A stretch of DNA of 64,000 nt, from positions 62,001 to 126,000 of the forward strand of contig BMQD01000007.1 in the NCBI GenBank assembly GCA_014647935.1. The letters are read 5' to 3'. A program made the position numbers and the translations under genes. This document shows, piece by piece, positions 17,201-25,000 of this stretch (position 1 is the stretch's first letter; each line of letters begins with the position of its first letter). This DNA is from Planomonospora parontospora. Lineage in GTDB: Bacteria; Actinomycetota; Actinomycetes; Streptosporangiales; Streptosporangiaceae. The notes below the pieces were generated by a model, which was not told the DNA's origin, searched no databases, and saw only the letters and a list, made by a program, of their open reading frames with translations.

Positions 17201-17660
17201 GGTCGATAAGGCCCTCGGAAAGAGCCCTCGTGTTCACGAGCATCTCGACGAGGGAGGGCGCCTCGGTGAGGAGGTCGGCGACGTCGACGGATCCCAGCAG
17301 CCTGATGCACTCATCCGCCGAGAGAACGTCGTGATTCTCGAAGGCGCCGCCGAAGGGGATGGTCAGGGTGTGGATGAGTGAGGCCCGCTTTTTTCTGTCG
17401 TTCCCTCGCAGGACGCGGACGAGACTGGTGGCCGCGGACCTGGTGATAGATCGCATGTCGCGCAGACCGACATGGCCCAGGATCTTCTTGCGGAGCGGCG
17501 GCGGGTAGCAGCGAACCGCCTCGAAGTCGTCGGAGGTCAGCCTGGCAACGGCGTCGTCGATGATCAGGCCGGCGCGTTCGAAAGCCGGTAGAACGCTGAC
17601 CCGACCCAACGGAGCGGGGTGCGGCCCGTGCGGGCCCTTCTCGCTGCAACGTTGCCGCAT
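11289..17660 (-). CDS. Giant STAND/archaeal-type ATPase, partner of the beta-CASP RNase
   Basis: A 2123-aa protein from ATG 17660, with gaggaag and gggga upstream. Residues 1-440 are helical with no recognised domain; about 450-580 are an acidic, Pro/Ala/Ser-rich linker; about 630-1300 are largely helical and probably a scaffold. The ATPase follows: EMFYGRLDQLQEVV, Walker A GGRQLGKSALL (about residue 1443), Walker B LLILLDEADEFL (about 1530), and sensor-like VVFAGLHQTARF. This is the layout of the archaeal ATPase/STAND group. After a winged-helix-like section comes a second alpha/beta unit (VLHLVAGSPALQVDRVAAAL, DIVIVDLAG) that lacks a Walker A motif. STAND ATPases act as ligand-triggered switches. 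It is first in a two-gene operon with the RNase. Confidence 0.82.
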   Translation of the reverse strand: MRQRCSEKGPHGPHPAPLGRVSVLPAFERAGLIIDDAVARLTSDDFEAVRCYPPPLRKKILGHVGLRDMRSITRSAATSLVRVLRGNDRKKRASLIHTLTIPFGGAFENHDVLSADECIRLLGSVDVADLLTEAPSLVEMLVNTRALSEGLIDLVLAEVYRHDLALSAVALALLTGSTERMGPDAAAAVRSAWQELLPLQPGLPEAPTLLPELRDVASAVLPGRASQNVPAGKGGVQTDSEPEPAVTESTEENGTPVVIDRPAEGGDSAPDHTSPIPVEALRTELELLHRTFQDAADAAERLRRAFTDAGRPLDEDIAVILRGVREFDGLRSRLESAHGPALGTTTEALLHAIDQLESADSRRRRILALAQVSGPSSLEGLLQEVREAAVAESPVLEILAELIRLADDLDAIDRTEELQERFRQEAPAEWWKLGVAALRGWLSVPDETDIAPSAPRNDAPPPEISQDDGSAGAAAPADAGSSEDSAHGGSTDEDPADEGGGGAAPPEDEPPAPTSPSAAEAHAGPADMDELAELDAFIADAVVQPVKSASTQPSKTSAADKQETIPPPDTETIRESGRLCVEPVPALSSASVSGAAESADTEEAGSPMALTGGMGLTGGAAEAEAAALRAGRFGLAAWLREAADRPRAEVNARRCAAISAETSEFAGRLSAAFTESAGNVTAKALGDDAPGQLLAWAAALRTSLIHPTPETVRLLDELSPVLSPYPGLTAYGEAFGGKARAGAYLVPGLSGRMHDASRAEGSREQASAAAVRFLEEGPSQKIKFALATDVWKTLIQDDSSGPGKLLAVTARDDTSRAHEVEQELDELRTGDAIDRLIDATAKARASRGGAGRIHSGARTKLIEKIEKALDLVADWVAAIHEAKSLQTDDSGVSWAVRHLDELRTTVSRYRPQVEDELAALETSSDPLVAAAAAGVSRLVRDTLRLLDGGPLSQPEPLITHLLNGDLLLSPTIGFDAEAFAPLAGPTLEDLLPLCRDGDRGWRAAFEERSRLGDHRGTRALLSALAQHDPGLHTEFRQRRDKLVDAARHERDNRIEDVQDRIAEWRRAGVLPEVTATRFSAMLQTLGSDERDDFDVITRELDELEREAARTRDEQITGGLAALAALSAEDSAVAAVRERIRIYIEDGDLTTAREFMVQAKNGNQLPEISAAVDHLERFFPHFPQAFENMSARLPGRQKNREGAEWLQRLKDALRIGQEVDEPELGGLLRQAELSISGIPRSRRGVAGEGLRLWHALSQGPKAAGNLRSVITAVLQVIGLEGEQGASREERDRLWITLDQVRTIGDPLLPAFGSRMSPSGDRLRLLLVWRSPGPQQVVEWLKDQPADQTVLVLYFGVLTVEQRRQLAAVSRRRPTPVAAFLDDAAISYLACLPGADWSTTVSLLAPFTATNPYAPTGDVPEEMFYGRLDQLQEVVRRAGSSFVYGGRQLGKSALLRKAERNIRKTDRNRVVISEVIQNIGKIESVAALWRTLADRLTQAEVLPHLPMPSTDPEEICRGVKEWIGSDPARQLLILLDEADEFLNADARDASFGNVITLRNLMNETDRRVKVVFAGLHQTARFESLSNQPLAHLGTPIAVGPLDPQDAYSLLTKPLEALGFRFSPRLGARVIAEANNAPALIQLFADALLTRLRRISAAHTALPYEITREDVDAVWRDNKLARGFRDRFEWTLNLDKRYKVIAYTVAFHALDEGNDGELTASQLRTECLEWWPHGFRDSTSDGFRGLLEECVNLGVLAADGERYRLRTPHILNLLGGADEVEAVLGQAETFERPEEFDAQSYRDAYKEHGERSPLTGSQVTRLLGHRNVLHLVAGSPALQVDRVAAALEEAASRHKQARTLRVGVDGLTFDGALQRAAQSSDHDIVIVDLAGQQPRRATTIARAAAKAISAPTKGTRALVLVAPPEHASEWLSVSREVDAGGDGPGALTGAAELIELQRFNQAAVRQWMHEVGLGFQDRASQDGLLRTTGGWPLLISKVVHVLTRGDADPEHALELCRTYLEEAPGEFVRSTGVLSGPALGAAWRTLVEFPDTAESAETLAGLLTSIGGDDADHPLSETNLQEEGFASAADLVEVLRVLGALVPQDDGTLRLEPVLLKATQRMGPSR

Positions 17661-18223
17661 GATGTCCCCACTTCCTCGTCGTGGCGCCGACTGTAAGAGT
17701 GTTATGTAACGAGTTGTTAATTAAGAGGGATATGTCCGATTGCTGCATGCTCCCCTGGGGTCTCGCTGGGGAGTGGGGTGATCGGTCGATCCGGTGGACC
17801 ATGCCGAGGTGATGGGGTGGACCGGGGCGGGGGCGGGCGAGATGGGTTTGGGAGGGGTGAATGCCGCCCTTGCCTTACAGGCCTGACCATATACGGACAG
17901 GCTAGAGTCATGCAACGGTGAATCAAGTTCACGATATATACTTACTGAGATCCTGTTGCTTGAGCCGCAGTCAGGGGTAATTTTGCTAGAAGGCGCCTTC
18001 GAGCGGGCCTGTGGCTCGGAAATCTGAAGCGCAACTGTTGCTGCGGTACACAGGTCCAGGTCTGTAGACAGGCAGATGGGGGACGGTTACTGTGACGAGG
18101 CGCTCGGTAAGGCTGTGGGTGTGATCTCTCTGAGACCTGAAGGGACCTCTCGGAGTGTGAGGCCGCATATCCTGGGTGTGACCTGGTGCGTTACCCCGAA
18201 CGCGGCCGTGGAGGCAGGTGAGC
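17661..18223. other. Divergent intergenic region between two defence operons
   Basis: 563 bp without a convincing gene. Stretches 17690-17740 (ttgttaattaa) and 17900-17990 are A/T-rich against GC-rich surroundings and likely hold the leftward promoter of the ATPase operon and the rightward promoter of the kinase-SNF2 operon. A 22-bp imperfect palindrome is at 17881. A long leader of up to about 300 bases may precede the kinase gene. Confidence 0.5.
17881..17902. promoter_or_regulatory. Candidate operator (22-bp imperfect palindrome)
   Basis: The site starts gcctgaccat and ends cggacaggc; 18 of 22 positions are symmetric. It is near the middle of the divergent region, where a regulator could act on both operons. 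No regulator gene is adjacent, so the binder is unknown. Confidence 0.35.
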
Positions 18224-19243
18224 ATGGACCCCCTGGACCGTTCCGACCCCAAGCGGATCGGTGGCATCACCCTGCGCGGACGGCTCGGATCCGGAGGGAT
18301 GGGCCGCGTCTTCTACGGCGTCACCGACGACTACGAGCAGGTCGCCGTGAAGATCATTCGCGAGGACTTCCTCGGTCACGCCGAGGTGCGGGCCCGCTTC
18401 TCCCGGGAGACCGACGCGCTGCGGACCGTGCAGGGTCCGCACGTCGCCGCGCTGGTCGACGCCTCCGGTGAGGACGAGGAGTGGCCCTGGCTCGCCGTGG
18501 AGTACGTCCAAGGCCTGACCCTGAAGGAGTTCGTCGAGACCCGCGGCCCGCTCGGCACGGAGCACACCGCCACGCTCGGCCTCCTGCTGGCCTCCGCCCT
18601 TGGCGACATCCACGCGGCCGACCTGCTCCACCGCGACCTCAAGCCCGGCAACATCCTGCTCGGCCGGGACGGGGCGAAGGTCATCGACCTGGGCCTGGTC
18701 GCCTTCGCCGACGGCCCGACCGACCTGACCACGACCTCCTCGACGCTCGGCACGCCCCCCTGCATGCCGCCCGAGCAGTTCAACACCCCCAAGGAGATCA
18801 CCGCTGCGGCCGACGTCTACGCGCTCGGCGCGACGCTGGTGTTCGCGCTGGCCGGGCACTATCCCTATACGGGCAAGACCATGGCGGCGCTGTGCATGAA
18901 CATCGTCAGCCGCGACGTGCCGCCGGACCTCACGGGCGTGCCCGCCGAGCTCGCGCCGCTCGTCGCCGCGATGCTCGCCCACGAGCCGACCGACCGGCCT
19001 GCCGTGCCCGAGGTGTACGACCGGCTCAAGGAGCTGGCGGCCGCGGGTGGGACCGCGCTCCCGGTGGCCGTGCGGCGCCTGGCCGTGGCCACCTACGTCG
19101 AGCGGGAGACCGATCCGCCGACCCCCGTCCCGCCGCCCCGGCCGCGCCGCCGCGACCTGTCCGAGGTCGTCGTGCCCGGCTCGGTGGTCGCGCGGCTCGC
19201 CGACCGCCTCCGCGGCGACTACGCCGCGAGCCCCCGTCTCTGA
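18224..19243 (+). CDS. Soluble Hanks-type serine/threonine protein kinase (upstream kinase of the cluster)
   Basis: A 339-aa protein from ATG 18224, which has ggagg at good spacing; a GTG at 18218 is too close to it. The kinase domain fills residues 14-270: GSGGMGRVF (glycine loop), AVKII (Lys43), LLHRDLKPGNILL (catalytic Asp about 138), IDLG in place of DFG at the metal-binding position (the Asp is kept), GTPPCMPPEQF (activation/P+1 loop), and ADVYALGATL. The C-terminal 70 residues are Pro/Arg-rich with no membrane segment and no PASTA or other sensor domain. So it should be an active, cytosolic kinase. It ends 30 bp before the SNF2 gene, indicating one operon. Kinases in phage-defence loci include PglW and Stk2; the role here is inferred. 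Confidence 0.92.
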   Translation: MDPLDRSDPKRIGGITLRGRLGSGGMGRVFYGVTDDYEQVAVKIIREDFLGHAEVRARFSRETDALRTVQGPHVAALVDASGEDEEWPWLAVEYVQGLTLKEFVETRGPLGTEHTATLGLLLASALGDIHAADLLHRDLKPGNILLGRDGAKVIDLGLVAFADGPTDLTTTSSTLGTPPCMPPEQFNTPKEITAAADVYALGATLVFALAGHYPYTGKTMAALCMNIVSRDVPPDLTGVPAELAPLVAAMLAHEPTDRPAVPEVYDRLKELAAAGGTALPVAVRRLAVATYVERETDPPTPVPPPRPRRRDLSEVVVPGSVVARLADRLRGDYAASPRL

Positions 19244-19273
19244 AAGCCGCGAGCTTCGTCTCCGAGGAGAACC

Positions 19274-22051
19274 GTGACCGAGACCTCCTACCCGCCCGGC
19301 GCCCGGATCGAAGTCCGGGACGCCGAGTGGATCGTCCGGACCTGCGCGCAGCTCGCCTCCGACGGGGACACGCCCAGATACAAGATCACCGCGGTGGGCG
19401 CGTCGGAGTTCGTCCGCGACGAGGACGCGGTCTTCTTCTCCGATCTGGACGATGTGAGCCTGCTCAAGCCGGAGGAGACGGTCCTGGAGCAGGACGCGAC
19501 CCCGCGCTTCGCGCAGAGCCGCCTGTTCATCGAGGCCGTCCTGCGCCGGACCCCGCTCCCGCAGACGGAGAAGGGCCTCGCGCTCGCCGACGGCTTCCTC
19601 CTCGACCCGCTGGCCTACCAGCGGCGCCCGGCCGAGCTCGCGCTCAAGGGCCTGCGCCCGCGCATCCTCATCGCCGACGTCGTCGGTCTCGGCAAGACCC
19701 TGGAGATCGGCCTCACCCTGGCCGAGCTGATCCGGCGCGGCCGGGGCGAGCGCATCCTCGTCGTCACCCCGCAGCAGGTGCTGGAGCAGTTCCAACACGA
19801 GCTGTGGACCCGCTTCGCCATCCCGCTGATCCGCCTCGACTCCGTCGGCATCGAGCGCATCCAGCGGGAGATCCCCGCCGGCCGCAACCCGTTCACCCAC
19901 TACAAGCGGATCATCGTCTCCATCGACACCCTCAAGAACGCGGGCAAGTACGGCCAGCACCTGGAGAAGATGGACTGGGACGCGGTCGTCATCGACGAGT
20001 CGCACAACCTGATCGGCGAGAGCAGCCTCCGCAACAAGCTCGCCAGGCTGCTCGCCCGCCGCACCGACGCGCTGCTGCTGGCCAGCGCCACCCCGCACAA
20101 CGGCGACAGCGCCTCGTTCGCCGAGCTGATCCGCATGCTCGACCCCGCCGCGATCGCCGACGACAGCCGCTACTCGGCCAAGGACATCGAGCACCTCTAC
20201 ATCCGCCGCACCAAGATCAACCCTGAGGTGCGCGACCAGATGGGCGCCAAGTGGCCCGACCGGGGCCCTTCGGTCCCGGTCCGGTGCGCCGCCACCCCCG
20301 CCGAGGAGAAGGTCTTCGCCGAGCTCACCCAGGTATGGCTCGCCGGAGACCAGCGCGCCGGCGGCCCGGTCGTCGACGCCAAGCACCGCCTCTTCCCCTA
20401 CACGCTGCTCAAGGCGTTCCTCTCCTCGCACCGGGCGCTGGCCAAGACCGTCGGCAACCGGTTGAAGAACGCCACCGAGCCCCGCGAGATCGAGGCGCTG
20501 AAGACCCTCGCGGACCTGACCGCGCAGATGACCGACGACGACTCGGCCAAGCTCGACGCCCTCGTCCGCGTGCTCCGCGATGAGATCGGCGTGCGGAAGG
20601 GCGGCGAGACCCGGGCCGTGGTCTTCTCCGAGAGCGTCGAGACCGTCAGGTGGCTGGCGAAGGTCCTGCCCGAGCGGCTCAAGCTGCCCGACAACGCGGT
20701 CGACATGATGCTCGGCAACGGCATGTCCGACCAGAAGCAGCAGGAGATCATCGAGGGCTTCGGGCTCTCCGACAGCCCCGTGCGCCTGCTGGTGACCACC
20801 GACGTGACCTCCGAGGGCGTCAACCTCCACCGGCAGTGCCACCACCTGGTCCACTACGACGTGCCGTGGAGCCTCATCCGGATCGAGCAGCGCAACGGCC
20901 GCATCGACCGCTACGGCCAGACCCGGGAGCCGCAGTTCCGGGCGCTCATCCTCACCTCGGGCGTCGAGGGCGCCAAGGACGACCGGACCGTCGCCGAGAA
21001 ACTCTTGGACAAGGAGGAGACCGCGCACCGCAGCCTCGGCACCGCCGAGGCCGTCACCGGCGAGTACCGCGCCGAGCGCGAGGAGCGCCGCCTCATTCAG
21101 GACCTCCTCGCAGGCAAGACCGTCGAGGAGTCCCTCGCCGAGCAGGCGGCCGACGACCCCTTCGCCGACCTGTTCGGCTCCGTCGACGGCGGCGTCACGA
21201 GCACCGACCCGCCCCGCGCGGACGTGCCCCGGCTCTTCGAGGACTCGGAGGCGTTCGTCAAGGAGGCCGTCGAGAGCCTCCAGCTGCTCAAGGACCTGGA
21301 GGACGACGGCGGGATGCTCGCCTTCACGCCGCCGCCGGACCTCGTCCACCGCCTGTCCGCGCTGCCCATCGACTATCTGCGCACCCACGACGTGCGCAGG
21401 CGGATGCGGGTCACCTTCGACCGCGGGCTGGCCCGGCGCAAGCTCGACGAGGCGCGCACGACCAAGACCATGTGGCCTCAGATCGCCTACCTGTCCGACC
21501 TGCACCCCATGGTCGAGTGGGTGACCGACAAGGTCCTGGTACGGCTCGGCCGCCAGAAGGCGCCGGTCGTCACCGCTCGGGTCGACGAGCCGGTCTTCCT
21601 CGTCCAGGGCATCTACTCCAACCGGCTCGGGCAGCCGACCGTGGTCGAGTGGATGGCGGTCACCTCCACCGGCGTGCTGGACCGGAAGATGACCGAGGTC
21701 CTCGCCGAGGCCGGCGTCGGCCCCAAGATGATCAACACGGGGCGGCCGATCGACCTGCGGCCGCTCCAGGAGCGGGTGCCCCAGGCGGTCGCGACCGCCC
21801 GCGCCCACCTGGAGGAGCGCCGCGCGGCCTACGAGCGGCGGGTCGTCGAGCCGCTCGACTCCTACCGGGGGCGGCTCGATGAGTGGAAGCAACTGACCCT
21901 CGACGGCGTGCACGTCTCCCAGCGCGGACGCAGGGAGAAGTCCGTCGACGAGACCGTCGAGCGGCAGCAGGACCTGCTCAGATCCCTCAAGATCACAGGG
22001 GAGCCGCTCCTGCGGGTCCTCGCCGTCCTCGTTCCTCAGGATGTGTGCTGA
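19274..22051 (+). CDS. SNF2-family DNA helicase/translocase, DrmD-like
   Basis: A 925-aa protein from GTG 19274 with gaggaga directly upstream. Motif I is DVVGLGKT (residues 135-142), motif Ia RILVVTPQQVL, motif II IDESHN (about 241), motif III LASATPHNG, motif V VTTDVTSEGVNLH, and motif VI IEQRNGRIDRYGQ (about 537-549). The order and the RapA-like LIADVVGLGKT loop place it among SNF2 enzymes of bacterial restriction and defence loci, most like the helicase DrmD of class 1 DISARM by architecture and by the methyltransferase directly downstream. The residues after motif VI (EEERRLIQDLLAGK onwards) form an accessory domain. Its stop overlaps the methyltransferase start by one base (TGATG). Confidence 0.9.
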   Translation: MTETSYPPGARIEVRDAEWIVRTCAQLASDGDTPRYKITAVGASEFVRDEDAVFFSDLDDVSLLKPEETVLEQDATPRFAQSRLFIEAVLRRTPLPQTEKGLALADGFLLDPLAYQRRPAELALKGLRPRILIADVVGLGKTLEIGLTLAELIRRGRGERILVVTPQQVLEQFQHELWTRFAIPLIRLDSVGIERIQREIPAGRNPFTHYKRIIVSIDTLKNAGKYGQHLEKMDWDAVVIDESHNLIGESSLRNKLARLLARRTDALLLASATPHNGDSASFAELIRMLDPAAIADDSRYSAKDIEHLYIRRTKINPEVRDQMGAKWPDRGPSVPVRCAATPAEEKVFAELTQVWLAGDQRAGGPVVDAKHRLFPYTLLKAFLSSHRALAKTVGNRLKNATEPREIEALKTLADLTAQMTDDDSAKLDALVRVLRDEIGVRKGGETRAVVFSESVETVRWLAKVLPERLKLPDNAVDMMLGNGMSDQKQQEIIEGFGLSDSPVRLLVTTDVTSEGVNLHRQCHHLVHYDVPWSLIRIEQRNGRIDRYGQTREPQFRALILTSGVEGAKDDRTVAEKLLDKEETAHRSLGTAEAVTGEYRAEREERRLIQDLLAGKTVEESLAEQAADDPFADLFGSVDGGVTSTDPPRADVPRLFEDSEAFVKEAVESLQLLKDLEDDGGMLAFTPPPDLVHRLSALPIDYLRTHDVRRRMRVTFDRGLARRKLDEARTTKTMWPQIAYLSDLHPMVEWVTDKVLVRLGRQKAPVVTARVDEPVFLVQGIYSNRLGQPTVVEWMAVTSTGVLDRKMTEVLAEAGVGPKMINTGRPIDLRPLQERVPQAVATARAHLEERRAAYERRVVEPLDSYRGRLDEWKQLTLDGVHVSQRGRREKSVDETVERQQDLLRSLKITGEPLLRVLAVLVPQDVC

Positions 22052-25000
22052 TGAGCTTCGACTCGCTGGTCAACCGCGGCGACTACTTCTCGGCCCACTA
22101 CCTGGCCGAGGTGCTGCCCAAGGACCTCAAGAAGAAGGACGGGCTGTTCGCCCGCTGGAGCGAGCAGGAGAAGGCCGAGCGCACCACCCCGCGCAAGGGG
22201 CTGCGCGCGCTGGGCAGGCGGTACTTCGCCGACCGGCCGTACTTCGCGGACTACGACGCGCGGCGTGACGACGAACCGACCGCGGACGAGCGCGCCGAGT
22301 GGCGCAAGGCACTGGGCGAGCTCCACGGCGACGTGCTGCGCGCCCTCGGCTACGAGGCGGGCCCGCGCGAGCTGACCGTGAGGCGGCCGGGCAAGGAGTA
22401 CACCGTCGAGGTCGCCTACGCCGACCGGTACCTGGTCGCGATCGAGTGCGGCTGGGCCGCTGATGTGGACACCGCCCTCGGCGCCGCCGACACGGACGCC
22501 GCCCCGGCCGGGCGGCTGCTCGCCCCGGTCCTGCTGGAGGGCGGCGAGCAGATCACCTCCGGCACCAAGCTCGCCACCTGGCTGCTGACCTCCGACGAGC
22601 CGCCGCGCTACGTGCTCATCCTCGCCGGCGGCGTGCTCGTGCTCGCCGACCGGGCCGTCTGGGGCGAGGGCCGCTACCTCGCGGTCAGTCTCGACGCCGC
22701 GCTGAGCCGGAACGACGAGGCCGAGTTGGGCACGGTCGCCGCCCTGTTCGGCGCCGACTCGCTCCTCCCGCCCTCAGAGGGCGGCTCCGAGCCGCTCGCC
22801 GACCTGCTCGCCAAGTCGCGCAGCCACGCCGTCGGCGTCTCCAAGGAGCTGCGCGACGGGCTGAAGGACTCGGTCGAGCTGATCGCCAACGAGGTGCTCG
22901 GCCGCATCCGCGCCCACGGCGTGCGGCCCGAGGACGTCATGGAGCCCGCCGCCCTGGCCAGGGAGCTGGGCCGCGAGTCGCTGCGCTACCTGTACCGGAT
23001 CCTGTTCCTGCTGTACGCCGAGGCCCGCCCGGAGCTGGGCATCCTGCCGACCGACGACGAGGACTACGTCAGGGGCTACAGCCTGGCCCGCCTCGGCGAC
23101 CTGGTGGTGCGCGACCTGGTGGGGGAGGAGGCACGGAACTCCTTCCACCTGTACGAGTCGCTCGACCTGCTCTTCCGCATGGTCAACGGGGGCCACCGGG
23201 CCCGCATGGGGAGCGAGACCGAGGGCTCGGAGGGCGAGGGCCTGCGCTTCGAGCCGCTCCGCTCCGACCTGTTCGAGCCGGAGGCGATCAAGCTCATCGG
23301 CCGGGACGCCATCTCGCTGGACGACGACGACCCGGACGCGCCGCGCGTCGACACCCGGCTCCGCAACGGGACGCTCCACACGGTGCTGCGCAAGCTCATG
23401 CTCACCAAGGGGCGCAGGAAGGAGCGCGGCGGCTTCATCTCCTACGCCCAGCTCGGCATCAACCAGCTCGGGGCGGTCTACGAGGGCCTGATGTCCTACA
23501 CCGGGTTCATCGCGACAGAGGAGCTGTACGAGGTCGCCAAGGGAGGCGACCCGAAGGACGGCTCCTGGATGATCCCGGCCTCCAAGGTCGGCGACTACCC
23601 GTCGGAGGTCTTCGTCCGCAGGGTGGACGAGGACGGCACCAAGCTCGACGAGTACGTCTGCTACAACCAGGGCTCGTTCGTCTACCGGCTGGCCGGCCGC
23701 GACAGGGAGACCAGCGCCTCCTACTACACGCCCGAGTCGCTGACGAAGGTCACCGTCCAGCTCGCGCTTCAGCACCGCCTCGACCAGGATGGGACGGTCA
23801 CCCCGGCCCGGGAGATCCTGGAGTGGAAGATCTGCGAGCCCGCCCTGGGCTCCGGCGCGTTCCTCAACGAGGCGGTCAACCAGGTCGCCGCCGAGTACCT
23901 CCGGCGCCGCCAGGAGGAACTGGGCGTCCAGATCGACCCGGAGCGGTACGAGGACGAGCTGCAGCGGGTCAAGGCCTACGTCGCACTGCACAACTCCTAC
24001 GGCGTCGACCTCAACGAGACCGCGATCGAGCTGGCCGAGGTCTCGCTCTGGCTCAACGTCATGCACCCCGGCCTCCAGGCCCCCTGGTTCGGGCTCCACC
24101 TGCGCCGCGGCAACTCGCTCATCGGCGCGGGCCGGAGGGCGTACGGCGCGGCGCAGCTCACCAAGGGCACGTGGCTGAAGGAGGCGCCCGAGGGCCTGCC
24201 GTTCTCCGCCGGTGCGCTGCCGACGGGGAAGGTCCACCACTTCCTGCTCCCCGCCGAGGGCTGGGGCGCGGTCGCCGGGGCCAAGGAGGCCAGGGAGCTG
24301 GCCCCCGAGCAGGTCGCGAAGCTCAAGGCCTGGCGCAAGCAGATCCAGAAGAGCGTCTCCGACAAGAAGAAGCAGGGTCAGAAGTCCACCCAGCTCCAGC
24401 GCCTCCAGGCCCTCTCCGGCCGCGCCGAGTACCTGTGGGACCTGGTCCAGCAGCGGCTGAAGCTCTCTGAGGATGACATCAGGCGCAGGATCGCTGTCTG
24501 GGGCACCGAAGAGGGCTGGATCCGACAGCCTGAGAATGCCATGCCCAAGGAGAAGGTCTACGAGGACCTGACCATAGCGGGCACGCCGTACTGGCGGTTG
24601 AAAAAGGTCATGGACGCCTGGTGCGCCCTGTGGTTCTGGCCGCTCGACCGAGTCGAGTTGCTCAACGGCTCAGATGAGACCTACCCACGACTCGCGAAAG
24701 CGATCGAGTACGTGTCGGAAGGCCTCAAGGGTGCGGCAACCGCCACGGAGGCGTCATCAGCGCCGCTCATCCCTTCGTCAGCGCAGGACGCCGGCTCCAC
24801 CGCCTACAGCCAGGAGGCCCTCTCCGAAATCAGCCATGAACAGCTCGGATTCGACGGTTTTGGACAGGACGCGGAGAAGACGCCGGTGGCTCGGCCCAAG
24901 CAGGCCGCAAGGCGACCGGTCTTCGAGCCGCCTCGCTCAGCTGTGCCCCTTGCGAATCTCGATGACTGGTTGGACTTCGCCGAAGCGTTGCTCGGCCGTG

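Noticed and set aside
18191-21913. Very long minus-strand open frame over the kinase and SNF2 genes
   Set aside because: It is the antisense of strongly GC3-biased real genes; its sequence is low-complexity Gly/Val/Leu/Asp/Arg with no family motif.
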